From Ulota crispa (Eukaryota > Streptophyta > Bryopsida > Orthotrichales > Orthotrichaceae), in contig OY987249.1 of the NCBI GenBank assembly GCA_963920765.1, positions 5,624,188 through 5,688,187 on the forward strand: 64,000 nt of DNA. The letters run 5' to 3'. The position numbers and the translations under genes were made by a program. Shown here piece by piece: positions 52,862-64,000 of the stretch. Within the stretch, counting starts at the first letter, position 1. Every line of letters begins with the position of its first letter. The notes beneath the pieces were generated by a model. It was given only the letters and a program-made list of their open reading frames with translations. It searched no databases and was not told the DNA's origin.

Positions 52862-55800
52862 TCAACTGATAATGCATTCCCTCGGGTTTACAGCGTTGTC
52901 GTCGTCGTCCGAGGAGTCGTCTCCTTCAAAGTCACTGTCAAGGACAGCTATGTGCCCTCCATCCAGAGCCCCACCCTCAAACGACACGCGAGTGTACCTG
53001 CCGAACTCGTTGTCCGTTGGGATGTGCACATGCCGTTGCAGGAGCAACGTTCTCACCAGCCCTGCTGTGAGAGGGATGTTGGCAGCGTGACTCTCTCTTC
53101 TTTTCTTGTTCAACTTCATCACCTGGCACCTCACACAATACATGCTTTAGCCAGACCTGCAGCTTAAGCATGCACACAGCAGCAGAGCACAGAAACGTGG
53201 AACTACGGAACAACAAACGTGGAAATAGGGAGCAAAAACGAGACATACTCTGTCAGCATCCTGCGGGAGGTCGAGTATGCGGTCGGAGATGGGGGCCCAG
53301 ATTTTGATAGTGTCGTCGATACCACTGGTGGCGAGAAACGTGGCGTGAGGGTGAGGCTCGAGGCAGTTCACCACTTTGTCGTCACCCTTCATGAGAGCCA
53401 CAAGCTTGCCTCCTTTCTTCTTCCAGATGAAGATCCTACCGCAGTCGGAGCCACTGACGACGTACTCGGTGTTGGGACCGAAGAAGTTCACGCCCTTCAC
53501 AGTGTGGTGGTTACGGTGCCCCTCGTATACTTGCGGCTTCCTGGCTTCCTCCTGGGAGCCCTCAGCCTCGCCCTCTGGCTTCTCAGCCTCGTCTTCTGTG
53601 GTTTTGGGAGGTCCTGAACCCATGCTCATCGTCTTATCAAACAGGTATATCAGCTCGTCGTTGTAGGACACTAGAAGCTCCTCTTGGTGTGAGTACGCCA
53701 CGCCTGTTATGTACTCGTCACGACCTGCACTCTCATACCGAGGAAATCAACACCACTAGGTAAGCAAGCAGGAGTTTTACACCAAATAATGCAACATTTG
53801 TTAGTTGAGAGACCAAACCACTTTCACCCCCTTAGTGTGCCCTAATAACTAAAAGTGGCCACTTTCATGTCTGTAGAGGTTGAAACAAATCATGCAAGGA
53901 ATATACAAAAGTGTTTCAATAGAAAGGACAGAAACATACCCTACTTTTTGAACAATCAAAATAAGTTGTGAAAGTGGATTGTCTATACTCGACTGTTAGA
54001 CTCAGAAGTGGACTTTTATGATTTTAAGGTTTACAACCTAAAACCTGGATTGTGCGAAAGATTCTAATGGCACTTGTGCTTAAGATTCGAGAACTTTCCA
54101 GTATTGAACCCTTAAATGCCACACGAACCCCTAAATGCTCCAATGATCAAACGTGGCCGCTTGCATGTTTGTAGGTTGCAAAAAAAAATCATGTAGGAAT
54201 CTTCAAGAACGGTGACAGAAACTTACCAATACAAGCCGAAATGATACATCACAATTTTTAGATGATAGAGATATGTTTTTTGAAAGTGAATATAACCAAC
54301 TGGACTTTTCTACTTATTAGCCCGAGCAATCTAGGGGATTAAATTCTTGAACTATGTAGAGCTTTTCTGCAGTAAATATCAATCTTATGACAAAGAAAAC
54401 GTTGCTCTCAAAGGTCTGTAGATACTATGGACCCAACTACCAAATCATAGAGCTCTAGCAGAGTTGTGGTTCTTATAAAACCCATCAGAGATTTTGGCGA
54501 GGAGAAGCTGACCTTGCCCTTGCAAATGCTTTGGAGCATAACATTCAACAGGTTCATCTTCCATTTCAAACCCACTGGTAGTAACCCGACGAACGTCGTA
54601 CACGCGAGCATATTGATCAGAGCCCCCCACGGCGAAGTAGTTGAAGTTTCTAGGGTTCATGGCAATGGTATTAAGCCGGACTACCCTTGTCCGACTGCGT
54701 AGACCAGTACTCGATCGAAACTGATGGCAAGTCAAGAGCTTCGTACTTTTCTCCTCCCGCAAGTCAAACTGGAAACAACAATTTTCTGTGAGACAGAAGA
54801 AAAAACAAAATACAGCAGGTGACGTTTACTCAGTTGATAGAATCTTGAGGTAAAATTTCAAAGTAAACACGACCAGATCAACAAAAAAATACCTCTTCAC
54901 AAAGGCAGCAGAGTTCCTCAGCTGCAGATTTGAATACGTGAAAAGAAAAGGGATGAGTGAAAACAAGACTGTCAATAAAACTAGACAAACATGGATTCAC
55001 AGTAAGAATTACATCGCCTTACACAAGATTCAAGGCACTAGGAGGAAGAAAGAAAAAAGGGAAAGAACGTACATGTCTAACCACGCCGTCTTCTCCACAA
55101 CTGAAAAAAATCCGAGAGCTGCCAGGCTCAATTGCCAACTTGTGAGCACGGCTACTATGTTTTGCAAGATTCTTCGTACGAACTGTTCCATTTTCCAGAA
55201 TGGTCCCATATCTCACCTACATACATGCACATACGATTATTTGAATCTCTTTCTCAGGAAAAGTAGCACCCTCATAGACACGAGTGCATATCTCTAGTAT
55301 GAGAGAAGCAGTAAATCAAAGATAACAAAAACCTGGGGACTGGGACTTCAAAGCTGACTTACGCACGCACTGGCCCTTCACAAGCAAACGACAGCAACAA
55401 TAATCTGGACCATTATCTCAACACTATGGTGACGAAAAGTTTCAAGGAAAACAAAGAACGAGAAAATCTTTGAGAAAGACAAAAACAGAGAAAACAAAAG
55501 GGGGAAAAAGAAGGCTGAGCTGACCTGGCCATCAGCTGCACAACTAACAATTATGCGGTCATCAGAGTACGGCATCATCCGAGCCTGAAATATATTGCCT
55601 TCATGGCCTGAATCATAAGTAAACACTCGCTTCTTGCTTGCCCATTTCCACACCATTATGTCCTGGTCATCTGAACCAGACACGAGAAGCTCCCCCGAGG
55701 GGTTGAAAGCTACAGTATTTACACACCCGTTGTGTCCTTCCAATTCCGCGTAATTAACCAGACGGTGGATGAGATCCTGCAAGCAGAGACTCCAGATGTA

Positions 55801-56339
55801 CGTGTCACACTAGAAAGACGATTCACTTTGGATTTCAGAGCCACACTGATAGCAATAAATACGTCCTCATTCGGGGCTCCTTTCTTTCTTAAGGCAGAAC
55901 TGCACAGTAGGTTTAAAGTCCTCCAGGGAAGTACACAGAATCCAAGCTCATGAGCTGCCATAATATGCATCCCCAAGGCTGATCTATCAGAAAGGGGAAT
56001 GTTGGAGTTTTCACTACACAAATTTCGTACCTTTTAGGGCAGGGTTACTTTAAGCACCCATGCAATTTCAGAGATTCATGACATATTCTTCGAACTCCAG
56101 TTGTTTTGAATTCAAAGTACATTGCAATCTGCTCTACTTTACCTTTTCATCAAAATTGAGCTTAAAGATGCTCTATACAGCAATTTCTATCCAAACTCCA
56201 GTAGAAACAATCAGGGAACATCTTTCCATACCTCACAGCCTCCAATCTGTCGAGCAAAGGCAGTCGGCCTGACATCCCCAACCTGGCGACGCCAATGCTC
56301 GCCTAAGCCAGATCGATACAACTGCTTTGTACGGCACAT
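52862..56339 (-). CDS. WD40-repeat protein, DCAF8-like, 6 exons
   Basis: Probable substrate receptor of CUL4-DDB1 ubiquitin ligases, by similarity to the plant DCAF8/WDR42 group. Exons on the minus strand: 56339-56232, 55776-55525, 55216-55073, 54768-54513, 53724-53249, 53122-52862, giving 498 residues, normal for the group. Exon 1 encodes MCRTKQLYRSGLGEHWRRQV ... FARQIGGCE, with an in-frame stop upstream, which fixes the start. The WD repeats follow: LEGHNGCVNTVAFNPSGELL-VSGSDDQDIMVWKW; GNIFQARMMPYSDDRIIVSC; KLAIEPGSSRIFFSCGEDGV; NTIAMNPRNFNYFAVGGSDQ-YARVYDVRR (a WDxR-like DDB1-contact motif with Tyr for Trp); ITGVAYSHQEELLVSYNDEL; KGVNFFGPNTEYVVSGSD; CLEPHPHATFLATSGIDDTI. An acidic insertion (EDEAEKPEGEAEGSQEEARK) lies between two repeats. 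The tail has an acidic Ser/Asp run (DFEGDDSSDDDDN). The exact substrate is unknown. Confidence 0.93.
53820..54330. repeat. Diverged tandem duplication in a WD40-gene intron
   Basis: Two segments about 310 bp apart follow the same order: CCC(C)T(T)A...CTAA..., GTGGCCACTTTCATG versus GTGGCCGCTTGCATG, then TGTAGAGGTTG / TGTAGGTTG, AATCATG, ACAGAAAC, and a GTGAAAGTG block. Strongly diverged, so old. Confidence 0.5.
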
Positions 56340-57831
56340 CTCCTTAAACCCTGTACCTTAGTTTTTACTTCTGTTTTCACGGCTCTTCTCATCGACAAAC
56401 TCCAAGTCGCGCACCTCAATATACCATCTTCACAAGCAGAATGTCGGCACATTCGCCACTCTCCATGTAACCCTATCCGAGTAGTTTGCGTAAGCAGTTA
56501 TCCCTACATCAAAACCCTTCTCTGTAGTACAATACAAGGGCTTCAACCAATCTCACAGTTTGGAACAATTCCTCCTGGAGTTAAGGGAGTTTCAACGTTT
56601 CATCAGCCTCACCATATACCGACGTCACCACCTGCAGGCAATTGCGATTTCAGAAACGTGCAAATTTCTTCCAATGCTACAGACAAATTCTTCTACAGCT
56701 TTAGATCTCCCTCACCTCATCCACAAGCTCTAGAAAACAATATTTAAAGAGTATCTTATAACTTGAGCGTTCGTTTCCCGTCTAACCCTAATATCGAGAA
56801 ATGAATATATGAACACAATCTAGTCCAGAGCCGACGCACAACGCAAAAAGATCGGCATGACAAACTGTCGGCATTTCAAAACGGCATCATCGGAACGACG
56901 ATATACCTAAGACAAATGGCGCGGACAGCTCCAGACCTGGGGACTGTCCAAGGGATATCCTTGATTGTAGCGATATGTCGCAGATACGATTTCCTTGCAG
57001 GAAGAGTACTCGGCTAAAGATTTGACGGACTTACCGAAGGATGTAATCGATGGAAGGGAAGAAGATAAGTACGTGCCGCGCTCTTCTCCGATTCCACCTC
57101 CCGAACGATTCCGAGATTAGAGAACAGCTCTAAGTTACTACCACACCATAGCCGGCATGATCACCTTTCTCCGACGAAGTCAAACTGGCATCCGCATGGA
57201 CCACGTCTGTCAAACGAGTTTGCAACCCCGTGAGAAAAGTACGGGAGCGAAAGATTACCGCAGCTCCGAGTTTCTAATTGTGGAGTTGCACAATCGCAAC
57301 CCTTGGAAATGAAACAAGAAGAGAATCAACGTCGACGCAGAAAAGCCGCGAATCCACGGTTGCAGGTCCTTCTGACATGACTATGCCTGCTCGCGGAGGA
57401 CAAAAGTACTGCTCCGACCGACTGGCGGTATTCTCGTACCAGTAACTTAAGCAACGAATTATTTTAACGTAATGCCAGTCATTACTGTTGATTTGAACAG
57501 TGTGTAAAATGTAGCTGAACCACGAGAAACTGTAGAGTCATTTGTTTGAAATCTCACTCAAAGCGAACTTGCATGTGTCACTCGGGTAAATAATCTGCAC
57601 GTCCTCCAGACACGGAAACACGAAAATCAACAGATGATCCATCATGCGAGCTCTTACCGAATTCCTTAGCAGCAGAGGCGCAATTGCTTTCAAGGATCAG
57701 ACACACGCCTTTTTTGCCGAAACATCGCTTACAAACATTGCACTTGCACAGAAAGAGTAGCGAAAAAACCTCCACAATCCCTACTCATGTACAATGCCTT
57801 CCAACAAGTCCTCATACACCCCACTTTGCCT

Positions 57832-58051
57832 TTAACCCATGAAGGGTCCTTGGGCTTTAGAGATATGGTACCAAATACGTTCGCAGCCAATATTCAGAAG
57901 TTTGAATTAGTTGAAAATTAAGTGTTACAACCATACATATTGAAGGGTTGTACAATGATGGGTGCATAATTTTTTTTGGAAAACCCTCAGAGCAGCTCAA
58001 ATACGGCTGTACATATGGCTATAGATGGCCGATGGGCTGTTCAGGGGTTAA
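57832..58051. mobile_element. TTAA-flanked element (F), 220 bp
   Basis: TTAA at 57832-57835 and 58048-58051. Ends CCCATGAAGGGTCC and the complement of CCCCTGAACAGCCC. Non-coding, the shortest of the group. Confidence 0.7.
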
Positions 58052-58059
58052 AAAACTTT

Positions 58060-58400
58060 GCTAATATGAAAGGTAATTGGTATTTTTTTGGTTTTGAAGC
58101 ATAGAAATTTGATTCTTATGCAATTTCAACCAAGCATACCAAATTTTGATTCCTCAAAACCCAAACCTCTTGTTAGGGTGAATTATTTTGTATTAAATTC
58201 ATGGTTGTACATGATAGTTGATTAAAAAATATTGGTGATGAATTTTTGAGAATTAATTGCATGAGTATGTAGGAAACATCCATACTCACATCTTCTATGC
58301 TAAAAAGGACCCCCTTAAGTAACAAACAAATGATCTACAAAGGTTTCAATATAACTTGTGGTATGCTCAAATTTTGTAAAATAGATAGTTTTCACTTTTA
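58060..58400 (+). repeat. Dispersed repeat, same family as 20088-20480
   Basis: Shares TTCTTATGCAATTTCAA, GTTGATTAA...GGTGATGAATTTTTGAGA, ATGTAGGAAACATCCATA and CCCCTTAAGTAACAAA with the 20 kb copy. Boundaries approximate. Confidence 0.7.
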
Positions 58401-58560
58401 ACTAGCTTTTCACCAAATATACACAACATCATGTTGAAAGATACAAACTTAGTCACAATTTTTGAATCAAATAGCAAAATTTGATTATCATAGAAAAATG
58501 TCTATTACCAAAGTCCTTTGAATGACAAACATGATGTACAAGGACTTGTTGAAGGGCACT

Positions 58561-59430
58561 GTATGATACCAATTAGTATTGATAGGTAGAACTTGTTTTG
58601 GCATTCCAAAGAAGTTTGTATAACAAAAAATGTAAAGGTCATTTTAATCTCATATTTTTGGTATATGATTTTCATGCAATCCCGATTGACCATACCAACT
58701 CTTGGTTACTAAAAACCAAAATCCTATTTTTGGTAAGTTGTTTTGTGGCAAAATCACGGTTTTACAAGAAAGTTGATTAAAACACGTTGGTGATGAATTT
58801 TAAAGATTTGATTGCATGGATATGTAGGAGACATCCATACACACATCTTTCCTTTTAACAAACATCTTCAAAAAGTTTAAAATTTTGTCAATAGAGGTTC
58901 AAATGCTCAAGTGATCATGACCAAATTTAGTAAGATAAACATCTCCATTTTTTTATTAGCTTTTGGCAAAATAAACATATCATCATGTTCAATGGTATAG
59001 TTTTAATCATAACATATGAGTCAAATAGCAGAATTTAATTACCATGAGGAATTATCTATTTTACTAAATTTGGTCATAATCACTTGAGCATTTGAACCTC
59101 TATTGACAAAATTTTAAACTTTTTGAAGATGTTTGTTAAAAGGAAAGATGTGTGTATGGATGTCTCCTTCAATCCATCCAATCAAATCTCAAAAATTCAT
59201 CACCAATGTGTTATAATCAACTTTCTTGGAAATCGTGATTTTGACATAAAACAGCTTACCAAAAATAAGATTATGATTTTTAGTAACCAAGATTTGGTAT
59301 GATCAATTGGGATTGCATGAAAATCATATACCAAAAATATGAGATTAAAACGACCTTTACATTTTTATTATACAAACTTCTTTAGAATGCCAAAACAGGT
59401 TCTACCTATCAATACTAACTGGTACTGTAC
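58561..59430. repeat. Near-palindrome, ~870 bp, arms ~385 bp
   Basis: The left arm (58561 to about 58950) and right arm (about 59050 to 59430) are reverse complements with limited divergence. The outer ends are CAATTAGTATTGATAGGTAG and CTACCTATCAATACTAACTG, with a loop of about 100 bp. Arm sequences belong to the same repeat family as 20088 and 58060. No coding capacity. Confidence 0.88.
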
Positions 59431-59742
59431 AGTACAACTCAAGTAACTCTCATAGCAGTACAAATGTAGATCCTGCATGATAACGTCCATCTGGATGCTT
59501 CACTTTGTTGCTATCAGCACAACCAGCTCATTCTTTATACACAACTATGCTGATGCAACACGACATATTTAGCATTTCTGTGTAAAACTTCTCTATTTAG
59601 GAGCCGATGTTTCTGACACTGCTATCAACATAAATCGGATAAAATGCACTTGATTTCTTTCTGAAAAATATATGCCCGGATATCGTCCTGGTCATCCGCA
59701 CTTTGACGTTGAACCACTTCCCCTTTGAATAATGTAAAATTC

Positions 59743-60385
59743 TTAACCCGTAAAGGACTGTTGTCCCTTTGGGGGACAGGTGGGAGTTCGGGCATGTACC
59801 TTTGGATGAGTTACTTTGTGTGGTTTTCTGAAACTTTTATTGAAGGTGGGGAATTCAAAAATCTACGCGGGCATCTAATTTTTTCCTCATTTCGACAATT
59901 ATTGAAGAAGTTATGCATGAAAATCTGAAAAGCAATGGAGGACTGCCCGCCCGGGCAGCCCAAAAAATTCTTTAAAAATTAAATTTTTTTAAACTAAAAT
60001 TTGAAATTGGTTCTTTAGATTTTTTTTTTATAGGTGAGAAGCTTTGAATCATTCAGTTGCAATCAATGACATGAAAGTTATGAGGAGTTTTTGTTTGCGG
60101 GCAAGTATGAAATCTCTACTCTAAAATAAACTTTGAAGTCCTTTATTTTACTCAAATTTATTATTTTGGAAAAAAAAACAAAACCAAAGGATATAGATTG
60201 TTTATCACAACATTATGACTGTTGGGATTTGCATTTTTCATTTTAATAATTAAATTCTTAACAATTTAGTGATTTGACTCATTCTCTACATCTTTTTACT
60301 TACTGATTTTTCCTATGTGTTAAGTAGTTCCAATTGATTTGAAACTTCTCCCACACATAGCTAACTTGATTTCCTACATGGGAAA
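59743..60385 (+). mobile_element. TTAA element (G), right end not found
   Basis: Left TTAA at 59743-59746, then CCCGTAAAGGACTGTTGTCC. The first 200 bp resemble the left half of element C. From about 59960 it follows element D (GGTTCTTTAGATTT, CTTTGAAGTCC, GATTGTTTATCACAACATTA, GTGATTTGACTCATTCTCTAC). Similarity fades near 60380 without a CCC/TTAA terminus, so the right end is lost or strongly diverged. Confidence 0.65.
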
Positions 60386-61315
60386 AATAAAGCGCAAAGT
60401 TGCATAGAGCAATTATTTTCATGTAAGAATGGTCAAAGGCTTCTGAAATTTTGCGGTAGCATGAAAAAGAACTTTTCTTCTCACTTTAGATGTAAATATC
60501 TCACTCATGTCCATCCGGAATGACCTGATTTCAAAACTCGACCTCAGCTGCGAAGGTTCTGACAATGAGATTATGTATATTTACAGCGTGAGGCGCCTAC
60601 CACATTAGATTTCAGAACATGACGTATCATTTTTTGTGTAAAGAACATCTTGTCTAGTGGCATTTTTTTGTTGAAAAGCAAAGATGGGCGAGAGTGCAGG
60701 GAGCATTCTAAAAATTGTGTCCTTTGTCACTTGCCCATTGACGGTATTTTACAGCCGGAGTCGGTAGAGGTACTAGAGGGATTATCTTGTTTTATTTGTC
60801 GAGAGAAGAAATGCACAACTATTATGCTTTAGTGTGACCAGCGCCAACGTGGTTGGCATATGGCATACTTAGTTCCGCCCTTATAGACTTTGCTTCTAGA
60901 ACATTGAATTTGCTTTTGTTGTAGGAGATCTTCAGGCCATGCTACGTCTCTGGACAAATGCTGATAATCTCTTGAGGTCAAGCCTCTTATGTTTGAGATG
61001 ACAACATTGCCACCTTTGTTGAGTAGGTGCCAAATTTGCAGTGCACAAGATTAGACTAATGGAAGGTTGAATAAAAGATTGGCACAAAACTTGCCAAAGG
61101 CGATTGACGATAGAACTCATCATTATATCCGGCCTACAATCTTTTATATAATCTTTTCATTATATTCACTTGTCATTGTTGGCCGCCAACAACATCACCT
61201 TCGATGTGGATAAATGCGGAAGACCTTACATTCATCTTAACATTTGGATCTAGCTATATTTTTTGAATAGTCTTAGCTGACTCACGGGTCTCTATTAGCC
61301 AGCTAGAGGGGGCAA

Positions 61316-61421
61316 TTGAGAGAATATTTGTATATGTGTTTTTGGGTTACATTTTTGTTTTTATTTGCTGTTAGTGATAGTACACGATGTGTTGTGTTTA
61401 GCGATCTCTATTTACACAATG
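61316..61421. repeat. ~105 bp direct repeat, left copy; possibly an old LTR-type remnant
   Basis: TTGAGAGAATATTTGTATAT ... GATCTCTATTTACACAATG, repeated at 62933-63040. A purine run (AGAGGGGGCAA) stands immediately before this copy, as before the LTR of many retroelements. I see no internal coding region and no matching second boundary. If it is an LTR-type element, it is an incomplete, broken remnant. Confidence 0.4.
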
Positions 61422-62932
61422 TTGGGTTAAGAGGAGCGTACCTTGAGAACACTTGGGGTGTTTGGCTATAACTGCGTGTGTGATTGATGACTCTTCATGC
61501 AAACTCTAACAAAAGTCTATAGAGCACCTGCTCTGCAGAATGAGCCTCTCCTGCTACCAATTCAAAGGTAAAATTCTGGAGAGCGTGTGCTCTCTAGAAT
61601 AAGCTTCTTCCTCTATAGACTCTAAAAAAAAATTCTACAAAACAACTGCTTTGCAGAATGAGATCTTCCTCAATTCCCCTAATTCCTCCAAAAGTTTCGA
61701 GACCTATAATCTATCAAACTCCCAAATCTATGAAAACTCCAAAATCTCTCAAACTTTCAAACAACACAACTCTCTTAAAAATCTTCCAAATACAATGAAT
61801 GATAACAATCTGAAAAGCTAATCCAACAAGCTATTACCCATAAAATTTTCAAAAGAAAATATTAACCTCATCAGAAGTTATGGCTCATCAAAGTTGCAGC
61901 CTCCTTCTCACAAAAGAGAGCCAACCTCCATGCCTTTACTCCTTCATAACTTTCTCCTCAAAGCTTCAAATTTCAATTCCAATAGTTTTTTAGAAAGCTA
62001 AGACAAAGAAAAACACACCCTCTAAATCTTGTTGCAAAATAATGAACTCAACGTCAGCTATGGTTTGTCAAAGTCTCAGCCTTTCTACCTCATATGGCTT
62101 GGTCATCCTCAAATTCAAACAATCATAACTCTTTGCATCCTAGCTCCAAATAAAACTTGCAAATACAATTCAAAAACGTCTTCTCACAAAAAACAAGCTT
62201 TCAAAATTTCATAAATAAAAGATACAATAGACAACAACAACAAACCAAGGAGCTATCCTCCCTTTAAGGTTCGACTTTTTCTATTGATAATTAACTGCCA
62301 CTCACATTCAATTTTGCTAAAAATAATTTTTTTTTTACTTTTCTTCTTTTTCTAAAGTAAAGCATATGTAGTACACGTTAGCTCATCCGCTAACTTGTAC
62401 TTAACTTCTACTCAAGATTCTTATTCTTCTATCTTCTCTCGCTTTCCAAATCAAATCCATTTCTTTTAACAGTTTTATTTAATTCAAAAACAAAACTTAT
62501 TACCAATTGAAATTCAAACATATTTAATAAAGCTATGAATATCTACATGATGGAATACTTTCCATCAGGACAACGATATTTGTCACGTGATATGGCATTG
62601 TGACTATGTCACATTGGATGTATGTCATTAGTAGATGATCTTTGTTTTTAGTAGTTCTAGGGAAGGTTAGGACCTTTGGCACCTCATTCCAATTGACACC
62701 TCATTTGAGGCCAATTAGGGTTTGGAGTAGTTAAAGCACGTTACTTTCATAACTTGGCATTCTTTGCCAAGTCAAGTCTTGTAAGGTGTTTTTGAGAGAG
62801 AGTACGCTTGTTATTGCTTTCATAAATTTTATACTATCTTTCACGTTTTTCCTTACATTCTTGGATTCTCCCGTGAGCGGAGTAAGAGGTAACTTGACTA
62901 ACGCTTAAGTGCTTAAATTTTGTATTTTATCG

Positions 62933-63040
62933 TTGAGAGCATATTTGTATATATTTTCTTGGGTTACATTTTTGTTTTTATCTACTGTTAGTGATAGTAC
63001 ATGATATGTTGTGTTTAGCAATCTCTATTTACACGACAAT
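62933..63040. repeat. ~105 bp direct repeat, right copy
   Basis: Same orientation as 61316-61421, about 85-90% alike by eye. The preceding 400 bp are promoter-like (62560-62930) but lack any gene. Family uncertain. Confidence 0.4.
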
Positions 63041-63859
63041 GAGGGCACTTTTCTCACTTCAAGAAGCCATTTTGGAAGTTTTATCGCAGTTGTGAGATTA
63101 TTATTAAACATTGATAAAACTTTGTAACCATAAGATCTTGAACTTCAAGACTTTTAGATGGTGTTGCCAAAAAAAATCTAAAAAAACCATGTAAATGTTA
63201 AGATATTTGTGATTAAACATGGATAAGTATAATTTTTTTTGTTTTTTTTTTGAACTACCCAAAACTTGTTATGCAAATTTGCAACTCATTGAGCACAAAA
63301 TTGGAAAACCACCACTTGTGATGATTTAGTATTTGTTGTTACTTCAAAATTAATGACTCCCCTTTCAAATTCATGATCACAATTTTGCAAGTAAGACTAC
63401 AATGCAAATGTGAAAGAGTTACCACCTAATACAAAGAAAATATTTAGCTTCAATTATTGACCAAAACTTATTTTGAATGAAAGAGTTCTTAATAATGAAT
63501 GAATTCTAATTTGTGTAATAAGAAAGTTCCAAGTGAAATTAGTGCAAAAACACATTTAGATTTTGTTCGATGGTGAAACCTCAATAAAAGGGCCTTTAAT
63601 GTCCAAGGAAGTACTCAAGGGAAATCTTCACTTTATTCTCAATGGCAACTTGTCATAGGCTCGTTAGTGACACTATTCATCACACTTTTTGATGCGCAAG
63701 ACATGCTTGCAATTTAGCTTCCACCAAAAATAATTGGAGAGGGTATGGAAAATATTCAAATTAAACATTGCAGCTAACTTCAGCCCACATCTTCTCCAAA
63801 AAATCAAAAAATCAAAATCTCTGCTTTCAACAAGGTCTTAAAATTTACTGAACACCCAA

Positions 63860-63887
63860 ATTGGGTGCCTCACGCATTTAGGGGTTA
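63860..63887. mobile_element. Right end of a further TTAA element (H)
   Basis: CACGCATTTAGGGG followed by TTAA (63884-63887) matches the right ends of A and C (GCATTTAGGGGTTAA). I could not place its left end; it would lie some hundred bases upstream. Confidence 0.5.
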
Positions 63888-64000
63888 ACCCCTGAGCGCC
63901 CAAGGGACCAAAATGTGGCCTCTTGGTTATGAAAAAATTTCTTGTTTGACCATTATAATCTTTTCAATGGTACGGTGAAAGAATGTGTCCTTTTCCATGG
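63884..64000 (+). mobile_element. Left end of a TTAA element (I), running out of the window
   Basis: TTAA, then CCCCTGAGCGCCCAAGGGACC and, further on, TTTGACCATTATAAT, matching element B (CCCTTGAGCGCCCTAG ... TTTGACCATTATAAT). It shares its TTAA with the right end of H. Confidence 0.65.

Larger units (their letters stand above)
56340..64000. other. WD40-gene 5' flank, then repeat-rich tail without genes
   Basis: 56340-57400 is moderate-GC and probably holds the leader, leader introns and promoter of the WD40 gene. From 57.8 kb on the sequence is AT-rich and dominated by TTAA elements, a large palindrome and dispersed repeats. 60.4-63.8 kb has no gene I can support; 61510-61680 shows three diverged units built around CTGC-TCTGCAGAATGAG-like cores. 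Confidence 0.45.

Overview
This is nuclear DNA of a land plant. Every recognisable gene is a plant-type gene with GT-AG introns. The set includes a ceramide kinase, a long-chain fatty alcohol oxidase, an organelle-type alanyl-tRNA synthetase with a transit peptide, a mitochondrial ribosomal L14 behind a telo-box promoter, a subtilase and an alpha-tubulin. The AT-rich background, introns mostly of 100-1100 bp, many small inverted-repeat elements and the absence of any recognisable retroelement coding region suggest a modest-sized genome. I favour a non-seed plant (moss, liverwort, lycophyte or fern), but the sequence alone does not settle this.

Layout, left to right. 187-1728 (+): last two exons of a subtilisin-like serine protease. 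4970-9944 (-): complete 13-exon ceramide kinase, tail to tail with the subtilase. 12640-15191 (-): a five-exon gene for a 192-residue secreted cysteine-rich protein that I do not recognise; a Stowaway-like MITE sits in its third intron. 15.9-20.5 kb: gene-free belt of foldback and terminal-inverted-repeat elements. 20912-21427 (+): mitochondrial ribosomal protein uL14m. 22797-26586 (+): six-exon alpha-tubulin. 26.6-32.1 kb: AT-rich spacer with a long (TA)n tract. 32158-35954 (-): five-exon long-chain alcohol oxidase with a telo-box-like minisatellite beside a splice donor. 36-41.2 kb: spacer with abutting TTAA-flanked elements. 41262-47216 (-): 13-exon organellar alanyl-tRNA synthetase. 47.2-52.8 kb: belt of nested small DNA elements. 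52862-56339 (-): six-exon DCAF8-like WD40 protein. 56.4-64 kb: repeat-rich tail with a ~870 bp near-palindrome.

Exon boundaries were worked out by hand from GT/AG signals, reading-phase continuity and remembered family sequences; in each complete gene the exon lengths sum to a whole number of codons. The genes do not form a pathway. They are independent housekeeping or metabolic genes: organellar translation (uL14m, AlaRS), cytoskeleton (tubulin), sphingolipid and fatty-alcohol metabolism (CERK, FAO), possible ubiquitin-ligase adaptor (DCAF8-like) and secretion (subtilase, Cys-rich protein).

The most distinctive content lies between the genes. One group of short elements is flanked by TTAA, has termini starting CCC, and occurs eight or nine times; this is the pattern of piggyBac-type non-autonomous elements. 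One copy (48660-49588) interrupts a member of a second element family whose uninterrupted relatives lie at 19 kb and 50.5 kb in the same window, so the insertion can be read directly.
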